DNA of 64,000 nucleotides, taken from the NCBI RefSeq assembly GCF_001274775.1, contig NZ_LGUE01000001.1:333434-397433 (forward strand), read 5' to 3'. The notes beneath the pieces were generated by a model that worked only from the letters and a program-made list of their open reading frames with translations, ran no database searches and was not told the DNA's origin. The DNA comes from Rossellomorea marisflavi. Lineage in GTDB: Bacteria; Bacillota; Bacilli; Bacillales; Bacillaceae_B. The position numbers and the translations under genes were made by a program. Below, in pieces: positions 20,114-27,346 of the stretch; the first letter of the stretch is position 1, and the number at the start of each line of letters is the position of its first letter.

Positions 20114-20257
20114 ATGACTCTGAACTTACTATTCGTGACGCTTACGTTGAAAAAGAAGCGTACGTCATTCGAAGAAGCTGCACATAATGAATCGGTCTCG
20201 AAGCATTTCGAAGAAACCAAGACAAGGCAGCAACACTTCACATCACATACGCTGTAA
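20114..20257 (+). CDS. yrzI: YrzI family small protein
   Basis: This 47-residue peptide starts MTLNLLFVTLTLKKKR, the signature of the Bacillus YrzI small-protein family (hydrophobic N-terminus, then basic, then a charged helix). The ribosome binding site GGAAAGGGGGG is very strong. In B. subtilis yrzI lies just after yrhC, as here, within a group of micro-ORFs whose mRNA is cut by the ribosome-associated nuclease Rae1. Physiological role is unknown; the family was annotated as possibly sporulation-linked. Confidence 0.85.
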   Translation: MTLNLLFVTLTLKKKRTSFEEAAHNESVSKHFEETKTRQQHFTSHTL

Positions 20258-20293
20258 TACCTGTACGATCAAACCATAGGGAGGAGAATGAAC

Positions 20294-20353
20294 ATGATTT
20301 TTATACAAGTGAAAAGGCTGAATGCGCTCTGGGTGGAGAAGGACACAGCCTAA
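20294..20353 (+). CDS. 19-residue peptide with Glu-Lys codons (possible Rae1 target)
   Basis: The ORF MIFIQVKRLNALWVEKDTA follows a near-perfect GGGAGGAGAATGAAC ribosome binding site. It carries adjacent GAG-AAG (Glu15-Lys16) codons. In B. subtilis the Rae1 nuclease cuts inside a 17-residue ORF of the yrzI operon between Glu and Lys codons; the placement and codon pair here suggest the same element. That link is inference from memory of the published system. Confidence 0.6.
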   Translation: MIFIQVKRLNALWVEKDTA

Positions 20354-20377
20354 CGAACGTGAAGGGTTGGTGACAGG

Positions 20378-20449
20378 ATGTTTTTGAACATCTCGATTTG
20401 GACAGTGATGATCGGCAGATTCTTCAAGAAGAAGCGGATGCCGGAATAA
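20378..20449 (+). CDS. 23-residue peptide, last ORF of yrzI cluster
   Basis: MFLNISIWTVMIGRFFKKKR plus three residues: a short hydrophobic stretch followed by a basic tail, the same layout as YrzI. The ribosome binding site is weak (GACAGG). It ends one base before a perfect terminator. Confidence 0.5.
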   Translation: MFLNISIWTVMIGRFFKKKRMPE

Positions 20450-20489
20450 TGAAGAAAGCGGGTCCGGTATCGGACCCGCTTTCTTCATT
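20450..20489. terminator. Terminator between the yrzI cluster and yunB
   Basis: GAAGAAAGCGGGTCCG...CGGACCCGCTTTCTTC is a 16-bp perfect stem that serves both the plus-strand cluster and the convergent yunB. Confidence 0.9.
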
Positions 20490-21243
20490 CACTTTTTTTC
20501 GGAAGCTGGATGGCAGGAGAACTGCCGCTGCCGTTCCCGCTATAAAAATCCGGGACTTTTCCTGGTATGAACAGATCGCCGATTTTGACTTTATTGGCCA
20601 CCTTGATTGTTTTGGTACGCCTCGGAATGATCACATTCATTTCAACCGAAATGTTGATGTACACTTCGAGATAGGTGTTGTTGATCCCGACCACATTCGT
20701 TTGTGTTTCTACATTGGATTGCACGTCCCCGATGATCATGAACTGGATGGGGATCTGCGGACCCATATTGGCCAGGAGGGTATTATTCGCTGCAAGACCG
20801 AGGGGCACATAATACACAATGCCTTTTGCATCTTTGCTTTTCTCAAAATCGATTTCCGTCTCTGAGGTAAAGGCCTCGAGCTTTTCCAGGTCGCCTTTCT
20901 CCACATAATCAAGGTACTGCTGGACCCTTTCGGTCGATTCTGCGATCAGCTTGTTGTATATACCCGGATCGAAGCTATAGCTGGGCTCTCCGCCGGTTTC
21001 ATGTTTGACGATCAACTGATTGATATCCACCTCTTCAGAGATGTTTTTGGAAATGGAATCGTTGATGGCCTGGGCCGCGAACTGCCGGGTCGTTGTTTCA
21101 GCGATTTCCATGAGTGCGGGCTCGATGCCCCTATTGATCATGTACAGGCTCTGTACCGTCATCAGCACGAACACGATGAACGATATGATGAAGACATGCC
21201 GTGCAGGCAGGGGAGATCGTTTCGGTCGTCGCTTCTTGAACAT
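20485..21243 (-). CDS. yunB: Sporulation protein YunB
   Basis: This 252-residue protein has a basic N-terminus and one membrane helix (about residues 18-38), then an extracytoplasmic domain with 'ALMEIAETTTRQFAAQAIN' and 'IPIQFMIIGDVQSNVETQTNVVGINNTYLEVYI', as in YunB. The B. subtilis gene is sigma-E-dependent and needed for full sporulation. Its presence here, away from its B. subtilis location, marks the start of the rearranged segment. ATG 21243 (complement) has GAGAGGTGACGG before it. Confidence 0.9.
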   Translation of the reverse strand: MFKKRRPKRSPLPARHVFIISFIVFVLMTVQSLYMINRGIEPALMEIAETTTRQFAAQAINDSISKNISEEVDINQLIVKHETGGEPSYSFDPGIYNKLIAESTERVQQYLDYVEKGDLEKLEAFTSETEIDFEKSKDAKGIVYYVPLGLAANNTLLANMGPQIPIQFMIIGDVQSNVETQTNVVGINNTYLEVYINISVEMNVIIPRRTKTIKVANKVKIGDLFIPGKVPDFYSGNGSGSSPAIQLPKKSE

Positions 21244-21418
21244 ACCGTCACCTCTCTTCACTCTCACTATATTGTCAGGAGCTATTGATTATGACTGGTG
21301 GAGAGGACACATATCTGTCAAAGAATCGCAACAGGGTGTTCATGAATGGAAGGGTTTATGAGGCAATTGCGGTGATATACTGACCGTAAGGACGTAGCAA
21401 TGGAAGGAGTTTTGCGTC

Positions 21419-21496
21419 ATGTTTTCCATGATCATGGGTCTGGTGGTGACCGTGGCGATCGGGTTGATCATCACGGCAGAAGTCGGTGCAGAGTAA
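21419..21496 (+). CDS. 25-residue single-helix membrane peptide
   Basis: A short ORF has GGAAGGAGTTTTGCGTC before its ATG and a terminator right after its stop. The product is one hydrophobic helix ending in an acidic tail (AEVGAE). A -10-like TATACT lies at 21376. I do not recognise a family. A free-standing ribosome binding site plus terminator around so short a frame supports real translation. Confidence 0.55.
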   Translation: MFSMIMGLVVTVAIGLIITAEVGAE

Positions 21497-21521
21497 GGGG
21501 GCAGATGCCCTCTTTTTTTAT
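21497..21521 (+). terminator. Terminator after the membrane micro-ORF
   Basis: GGGGGCAGATGCCCTC followed by TTTTTTT. Confidence 0.85.
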
Positions 21522-21666
21522 GGGGGAAAAGTGGCAGATACCACAAATTAATAATGAAACATGGCAGGCGGTCCCCTTGGGAAAGGGCCGCCTTTTTTAT
21601 GTGGTGAAAAGGACAGGGAGCTCCGCATATAGTAGGTCTATATTCATAAGTGGGAAGGGGGCACGT

Positions 21667-22104
21667 ATGTATTCAATCGTTGTGATCATCCATGTATCAA
21701 CGGCTCTCATCGGTTTCGGACAGACGTTCTTATTCCCCTTTCTGCTACAATTCCCCCGTTCAGAAGAGGGAGCAAGGACGGTCCTCGGGCTCATTGGGGG
21801 AATGGGGACACTAGCGAAATGCAGTGATTTCATCCTGTTGGGTAGCGGTATGGGCATGGTGATCCTCGGCTATCCTTTCGAGCCTTGGATCATCGCTTCC
21901 CTGCTCCTTTTCTTCATCATTTGCTTCTCGTCTGCTGTCCTGTCAAGAAAGGCTGCCCTATCATTGTGGGAAATGCTCAATCAGGAAAGTGGTCCATATT
22001 TTATGGAAGAATACCGGAAGCGCATGGCCCTATTCATTCCGAAAGTGTGGTTCACACAGGCCATCAACACCGCGATCATCCTGCTCATGATTTTGAAACC
22101 ATAA
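21667..22104 (+). CDS. Four-helix integral membrane protein (DUF2269-like)
   Basis: This 145-residue protein has hydrophobic helices at about residues 3-22, 38-60, 66-84 and 124-143, with 'IHVSTALIGFG' in the first, the arrangement of the DUF2269-type membrane family. I cannot name a function. ATG 21667 follows GGGAAGGGGG; the in-frame upstream extension has no signal. It stands alone between a terminator and the xpaC-like promoter. Confidence 0.7.
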   Translation: MYSIVVIIHVSTALIGFGQTFLFPFLLQFPRSEEGARTVLGLIGGMGTLAKCSDFILLGSGMGMVILGYPFEPWIIASLLLFFIICFSSAVLSRKAALSLWEMLNQESGPYFMEEYRKRMALFIPKVWFTQAINTAIILLMILKP

Positions 22105-22193
22105 GCCTCCTCCATACGTATGACAGAGAAGGGAGACCCTTCCTGAGAAGTCCTATCTGTTGTCATCTCGTAAAGGGACTTTGCATGAAGTGA

Positions 22194-22222
22194 TTGAAAG
22201 GATTTTCCAATAGTAGTATAGT
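22194..22222 (+). promoter_or_regulatory. Sigma-A promoter of the xpaC-like/VWA/telA operon
   Basis: TTGAAA, 17 bp, TATAGT, 55 bp before the first gene. Confidence 0.7.
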
Positions 22223-22277
22223 AAGTAGGGACTATTTTTTCATTTTTCCGAAAAGTTAACCGAAGGAGGGGAGAAAG

Positions 22278-23006
22278 ATGAAGAAAATGATTCAGCTCGG
22301 CGCCCTCATTCTTGGAGTGACGATTGCAAACATCGTGATATTTTCCCCCGGCTTTATCGGCTTGGCCCTGACGGGGGGTGCCCTTGAAGCGGCGCTCGGT
22401 GCATCGATCCTCACGGCAAGCGCCATAGGTGTCCTTTACGGAGTGTATGCGCTTCGTTTCAAGGAAGAAGAACCGCTCCAGATCCTCTCTCTTGCCTCAG
22501 ATGAAGACTACAAGGAAGCCCTCTCCAGATTCTTCGGGAAAAAGTCGCTTCGTGAAGATCTTCACTATGCCATCGAGCAGGTGGATCGCCTGGAACAGAA
22601 AAAAGCCTCCCTCCAGCAGGCGATCAATGACCGGTTCCAGCAAGGTGAAATGAGCCACCGTAAATTCAGCCACACGGTCCTTGAGGTGGAACAGCTCTTT
22701 TTCCAGAACGTAAGGAATCTCTTGAACAAAGCGGGTGCCTTCGATGAGCGGGAATACAAATCCGTCCGGTCCAAGGATCCGCGCCTCAGTCAAACCCTCC
22801 TAGCCGAGAAGACATCCCTGTACAGGGAGTATCTGTTCTTCATCAAACAGGCAATCGAGATCAATGAAGAAATCATCCTCGATCTCGATAAGCTGCTGCT
22901 TGAAATCACCCGTCTCAATACTGTCACCATCGAAGATATCGACAACATGGCCTGCATGAAGGAAATCCATTCCCTCATCAATCAGACAAAGCTCTATAAA
23001 ACATAA
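22278..23006 (+). CDS. Membrane protein, XpaC-like (first gene of VWA/TelA module)
   Basis: This 242-residue protein has two N-terminal hydrophobic helices (about 5-25 and 33-55) and a long, charged, coiled-coil cytoplasmic part ('RLEQKKASLQQAINDRFQQGE', 'EINEEIILDLDKLLLEITRLN'). The layout and its linkage to telA recall XpaC, which precedes the TelA gene yaaN in B. subtilis, but I am not sure of homology. GGAGGGGAG precedes the ATG. The next gene begins 16 bp later. Confidence 0.65.
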   Translation: MKKMIQLGALILGVTIANIVIFSPGFIGLALTGGALEAALGASILTASAIGVLYGVYALRFKEEEPLQILSLASDEDYKEALSRFFGKKSLREDLHYAIEQVDRLEQKKASLQQAINDRFQQGEMSHRKFSHTVLEVEQLFFQNVRNLLNKAGAFDEREYKSVRSKDPRLSQTLLAEKTSLYREYLFFIKQAIEINEEIILDLDKLLLEITRLNTVTIEDIDNMACMKEIHSLINQTKLYKT

Positions 23007-23022
23007 AGAAAAGGGGAAACGC

Positions 23023-24696
23023 ATGATGAAAAAAGGAAAATTCCTGCTCGTTTCCGGTCTAATCGTCCTGTTGGTCTTCGGTGGTGTCTTCTTCGGGATC
23101 AAACTCACCTCCAACCTCGGGAAAACCGATAAGCAGATTACGGCAGAAAATGCAGATAAACAGCTGGATGAACTTTACAGTAAGATTGACGTGACGAAAG
23201 AAAAACCGATCAAGGGCCAGATCGATCTCGACCCGGCGGATGCAGCTTCCGAGCTTCCGGATATCTCGAAATTCCCACTTACCGTAGAGGGGACGGGGAA
23301 TACGACGGTCGAAATCTTTTCCTCTACAGAAAAATCCGGGAAGGGGAAGGAAGGATGGCTGAATAAAGTAGCGGAAGACTTCAATGCCTCGGGCGCATCG
23401 GGCCAGGTGACCATCCGCAGTATCGCATCCGGGACGGCGACAGAGTACATCACATCAGGGAAAAGCATTCCTGACGCCTTCGCTCCTTCCAATGAATTGT
23501 GGGGGGAAATGGTCAAAGCCGCCGGAGTGGAGTCCAACCTGATCGAAAAGCGCCTTGTCGGGAATGTGCCAGGCATCGTGATCTCAAAGAAAAAACATGA
23601 TCAGCTCATCGAGAAGTATGGGGCCGTGAATGCGAAGACCATATTGGAAGCCATGACCGAGGATGAATTCGCCATGGGGTATACCGATCCTTTCGCAAGC
23701 TCCACGGGATTGAACTTCCTCATCACCGGCCTCAATGCCTTTGACAACAAAAACGTCCTGAGTGACGATGCCGTGAAGGGATTTGAATCATTCCAGGCAA
23801 ATGTCCCGTTCACAGCCTCTACGACCCTGCAGATGAGGGAGGCCGCCAAGTCAGGGATGCTGGATGGATTCGTACTTGAATATCAGACCTATACGAACGC
23901 CTCCGATCTCAAGGATTCCTACGAATTCGTACCGTTCGGTGTCCGCCATGATAACCCACTGTACGCACTTGGGGAGCTCCCTGCAGAAAAGGTCAAGGTG
24001 CTTGAGGAGTTCGCTCAATTCGCCAAGCAGGACCGTTACAAGGAGCTTGCCAAAAAAGACGGCTTCAACGGTTTGGAAGAGTATCAGTCAGAAATGAAGC
24101 CCCTTGACGGAAGCACCATCACCTCCGCCCAGAAGATCTGGAAGGAAAAAAAGAATGGCACCCAGTCGATTGCCGCCGTTTTCGTAGCGGACGTATCGGG
24201 AAGCATGGACGGGGAATCGCTTAATAAGCTGAAAGAGTCCCTCCTCAAAGGACAAAAGTATCTCGGGAAAGACAATTCGATCGGTCTGGTCAGTTATTCG
24301 GATGATGTGTCCATCAATATGCCGATCAAAAAATTCGATGTGAATCAGCAATCCGAATTCGTCGGGGCGGTGGAAAGCCTGCAGGCCAATGGCGGGACGG
24401 CCACCTATGACGGAATCGTGGTGGCCATGAAGATGCTTCAGGATGAGCTCGGGAAAAATCCGGATACACGGCCCCTCATCTTCGTGTTGAGCGACGGGGA
24501 TACGAATCAGGGGAATTCATTGAAAGCCGTCCGGCCCCTGATCGAAGCGTACAAAATCCCGGTGTATACAATCGGGTATAACGCGGACCTCAAGGCGCTC
24601 GAAACCATTTCATCCATCAATGAGGCCGCCAGCATCAATGCAGATACCGACGACGTCGTCTATAAGATCCGAAATCTGTTCAACGTCCAATTATAG
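23023..24696 (+). CDS. Exported substrate-binding domain fused to VWA domain
   Basis: This 557-residue protein has an N-terminal membrane helix (about 7-27, no lipobox) followed by an extracytoplasmic type-2 periplasmic-binding fold (about 85-375: 'GTATEYITSGKSIPDAFAPSNELW', 'YTDPFASSTGLNFL'). A von Willebrand A domain (about 383-557) has MIDAS DVSGSMDG at 390-397 and a conserved 'LSDGDTNQG'. The fusion suggests ligand sensing coupled to metal-dependent protein adhesion on the outer face. It lies between the XpaC-like gene and telA, 10 bp before the latter, clearly one operon. Confidence 0.8.
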   Translation: MMKKGKFLLVSGLIVLLVFGGVFFGIKLTSNLGKTDKQITAENADKQLDELYSKIDVTKEKPIKGQIDLDPADAASELPDISKFPLTVEGTGNTTVEIFSSTEKSGKGKEGWLNKVAEDFNASGASGQVTIRSIASGTATEYITSGKSIPDAFAPSNELWGEMVKAAGVESNLIEKRLVGNVPGIVISKKKHDQLIEKYGAVNAKTILEAMTEDEFAMGYTDPFASSTGLNFLITGLNAFDNKNVLSDDAVKGFESFQANVPFTASTTLQMREAAKSGMLDGFVLEYQTYTNASDLKDSYEFVPFGVRHDNPLYALGELPAEKVKVLEEFAQFAKQDRYKELAKKDGFNGLEEYQSEMKPLDGSTITSAQKIWKEKKNGTQSIAAVFVADVSGSMDGESLNKLKESLLKGQKYLGKDNSIGLVSYSDDVSINMPIKKFDVNQQSEFVGAVESLQANGGTATYDGIVVAMKMLQDELGKNPDTRPLIFVLSDGDTNQGNSLKAVRPLIEAYKIPVYTIGYNADLKALETISSINEAASINADTDDVVYKIRNLFNVQL

Positions 24697-24706
24697 GAGG
24701 GATTGT

Positions 24707-25846
24707 ATGAGCTTTTCCATGAGTGTGACCACACAAGAAGAAGTGAAAAAGGTGATCGAACAAGAGGTCAAACCCGTACCTGAGGAGGTAAGGAAGCTTC
24801 AAGAAGCGGCGGAAGCGAACGTCCAGGCGGTCCTGAACCTTGATCTCGATTCCCTTGAGAAGAAAAAGGAAATCCTTGCTTCCATCGATTCCTTCGGGAT
24901 GGACACCCTGCGATCGTCTTCGAGCAAAAATGCCCTCCTGCAGGTATCAGTGGGCAATCTATCGAAGACGGGTGATGAAGGCGGACAGGTGGCCAAAGGG
25001 CTGAGCGACCTTCAAATCGAAATCAAGGACCTCGACCCGAGCATGATCGATTTTGCCAAGACGGGGCTCCTCGGGAAGCTGTTCAATCCCATGCGGGCCT
25101 ACTTCGCCAAGTATCAAAAAGCCGACACCGTCATATCCGATATCGTCGAGTCACTGGAGAAGGGCAGGAATGTCCTGAAAAATGACAATACGACCCTTGA
25201 AATCGAGCAGCACACCCTCAGGGAGCTGACCAAGGTGCTTCAGAAGGAAATCGAACTCGGCTCCCTCATGGATGCCTCCATCGCCGCACAGGTGGAAGTG
25301 GCACGGGAAAAGGGGGGAGATCCCGATCGGGTCCGGTTCATCGAAGAAGAAATCCTGTTCCCCTTACGTCAGCGGGTCATGGACCTCAATACGATGCTCG
25401 TCGTCAATCAGCAGGGCATCATCGCTTATGAAATGGTCGTGAGAAACAACCGGGAGCTCATCCGCGGCGTCGACAGGGCGAAAACGGTCACCATCTCCGC
25501 CCTCAGGATCGGCGTGACCGTCGCAAGTGCCCTGTACAATCAAAAGATCGTCCTCAAAAAGATCGAGGCCTTGAATGCGACGACGAATACGATCATCGCC
25601 GGGACTTCGAAAATGCTGAAAGATCAAGGGACCGCCATCCAGAAGCAGGCGATGGAAGCGAATATCTCCGTCGACACCCTCAAGACCGCCTTCAGCGATG
25701 TCATCGAAGCAATGGACTCGATCTCCACCTACAAACGGGAGGCCCTTCCGCAGATGCGGGAAACAATCTCCCAGTTCAAGGAGCTCGCCGCAACGGGGGA
25801 AGAGCAGATCCAGCGGTTGGAGAAGGGATCGAAAATCCAGTTCTGA
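24707..25846 (+). CDS. TelA family toxic-anion resistance protein
   Basis: This 379-residue, largely helical cytoplasmic TelA/YaaN-type protein has 'PMRAYFAKYQKADTVISDIVESLEKGRNVLKNDN' and 'RDRA'-type helices of the family, for example 'MDLNTMLVVNQQGIIAYEMVVRNNRELIRGVDRA'-like segments in the second half. TelA members accompany tellurite, nisin or cell-envelope stress resistance; the mechanism is unknown. ATG 24707 follows TAGGAGGG. A terminator closes the three-gene operon. Confidence 0.88.
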   Translation: MSFSMSVTTQEEVKKVIEQEVKPVPEEVRKLQEAAEANVQAVLNLDLDSLEKKKEILASIDSFGMDTLRSSSSKNALLQVSVGNLSKTGDEGGQVAKGLSDLQIEIKDLDPSMIDFAKTGLLGKLFNPMRAYFAKYQKADTVISDIVESLEKGRNVLKNDNTTLEIEQHTLRELTKVLQKEIELGSLMDASIAAQVEVAREKGGDPDRVRFIEEEILFPLRQRVMDLNTMLVVNQQGIIAYEMVVRNNRELIRGVDRAKTVTISALRIGVTVASALYNQKIVLKKIEALNATTNTIIAGTSKMLKDQGTAIQKQAMEANISVDTLKTAFSDVIEAMDSISTYKREALPQMRETISQFKELAATGEEQIQRLEKGSKIQF

Positions 25847-25861
25847 ATCAACACTAAAGAA

Positions 25862-25907
25862 AAGCCCGCCAAGACCGTCATATAGACGATCCCGGCGGGC
25901 TTTTTCT
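25862..25907. terminator. Terminator between telA and sigK
   Basis: AGCCCGCC...GGCGGGCTTTTT with additional pairing inside (GACCGTC/GACGATC). It serves the convergent telA and sigK. Confidence 0.9.
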
Positions 25908-25917
25908 TATAGAATGA

Positions 25918-26631
25918 TCATTTTCCGCGTTTCTCTTTCTCCTCACGGTAAAATTCATGGAACATCTTCATCAAGGCCCGCTTTTCGATCCGGGACACAT
26001 AGCTCCTCGAGATGTTCAATTCCTTCGCGATCTCCCGCTGGGTCTTCTCTTCTTTCAAGTCGAGTCCGAAACGGCCGACGATGACCTCTTTCTCCCGGTC
26101 ATCTAGGACACAGATGTATTTCCGGACCTTCTCCAGTTCCATGCTGAGCTGGATCGTATCGATCACATCATCGGCTTCCGATTTGAGGATATCGATGAGG
26201 CTGATCTCATTCCCTTCTTTATCCTGGCCGATCGGATCGTGAAGGGAGATATCCTTTTTCGTCTTTTTGAGGGCCCTGAGATGCATGAGGATCTCATTCT
26301 CGATGCAACGGGCAGCATAGGTGGCAAGCTTCGTTCCCTTACCCTCGGAATAGCTCTCGATCGCCTTGATCAGCCCGATCGTGCCGATGGAGATGAGGTC
26401 TTCGGGGTCTTCTCCGGTGTTTTCGAATTTCTTCACGATATGTGCCACGAGCCTAAGATTATGCTCGATCAGCATATTCCTCGCGTGCTCATCCCCTTCT
26501 GCCATGAGCCGTAAGTATTTCCGTTCCTCTGCTGCCGATAGCGGTTGTGGAAAGGCGTTATTCTTTACATAGGAAACAAGGAAGAACAATTCTTTCACGA
26601 AATAGCCGAGCGCTGTCAGAACTCCAGACAT
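25918..26631 (-). CDS. sigK: Sporulation sigma factor pro-sigma-K
   Basis: This 237-residue sigma-70 family factor controls late mother-cell genes. The N-terminal 20 residues (ending LFFLVS, before Tyr21-Val-Lys-Asn-Asn) match the pro-sequence removed by SpoIVFB. Regions 2 ('[19 protein letters not shown]') and 4 ('[21 protein letters not shown]') are complete. The gene is a single uninterrupted frame, with no skin element as in B. subtilis 168. ATG has GGAGGTGGAACC upstream. Nearby collagen-like and YjcZ-type genes are plausible targets. Confidence 0.96.
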   Translation of the reverse strand: MSGVLTALGYFVKELFFLVSYVKNNAFPQPLSAAEERKYLRLMAEGDEHARNMLIEHNLRLVAHIVKKFENTGEDPEDLISIGTIGLIKAIESYSEGKGTKLATYAARCIENEILMHLRALKKTKKDISLHDPIGQDKEGNEISLIDILKSEADDVIDTIQLSMELEKVRKYICVLDDREKEVIVGRFGLDLKEEKTQREIAKELNISRSYVSRIEKRALMKMFHEFYREEKEKRGK

Positions 26632-27346
26632 GGTTCCACCTCCAAAAGGACTTTTGCCTATAACCCATACCTATGTTAGCGATTGGGGTCTCTTGCATGT
26701 CCTCTGGAAGTAAGGGGGAGGGAATTGTGTGAAAGCCAGGTAGAGACGCTCTTTTGAATAGGCTGATATGCAGTATTAAAAACACAAGTAATCTCGAATA
26801 GAGGGGCAATGAATGGGGAGAGGATATCAATCGCATCGACCACATTTGGTTTACCCGAAAGGTTTATGCCGATTAGTCCTGTGAAGGAAAAGTTATAGGG
26901 AATCGTTATAAACAAGGAGATTTGTAAAAAGACAATAGTGAAAGATACAGCATGATCATGAAGTTGATAATGAAAGAGGTGGCTCTTGCCAGAAGGAACG
27001 AATACAAAACATCATGATCTGCAGGAAATAAATAACGGGCTCCCTGCAACGATTAATGAACCTAAGGCGCAACTTACTATCTTCTTCATTATATTTCACT
27101 CTTCTACTATCAGTATACAGGGAACTCAATAAAAACTATTTTACTACTAATAATAAAGAAGTTCATTCAGTGGGATATGGGTTTACGATCTACCTGTTAT
27201 ATTCCAAATGTATTATCTCCAAATCTGTCGCCACGTCTATAGGGAAAGGGGGAGTACTTTCCCGGTCAACTCTTGGTCTATTAGTCCATACATTCCATTG
27301 TTCTAAACATACAATGACCATAAAGATCGTATTTAGAGGTGATGGA
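26632..27346. other. Long gap between sigK and the collagen-like gene
   Basis: This 715-bp, AT-richer stretch holds no gene I can firmly support. It contains one small ORF with a ribosome binding site (26986-27132, listed separately). The open frame that runs into the collagen-like gene from 27056 lacks a ribosome binding site and looks non-coding. The promoters of sigK and of the collagen-like gene should lie here, but I found no convincing CATANNNTA box. Confidence 0.5.
26986..27132 (+). CDS. Possible 48-residue ORF upstream of collagen-like gene
   Basis: TTG start preceded by AGAGGTGGCTC. The product has a polar N-terminal half ('[18 protein letters not shown]') and a hydrophobic second half. 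I see no family. It could be a remnant of a longer gene or a spurious frame. Confidence 0.3.
   Translation: MPEGTNTKHHDLQEINNGLPATINEPKAQLTIFFIIFHSSTISIQGTQ

Noticed and set aside
26676..26915. 79-codon minus-strand frame in the gap right of sigK
   Set aside because: No ribosome binding site and no family resemblance; AT-rich random open frame is more likely.
27056..27346. N-terminal extension of the collagen-like frame
   Set aside because: No ribosome binding site at the upstream ATG and AT-rich, non-coding character; GTG 27347 has a good site.
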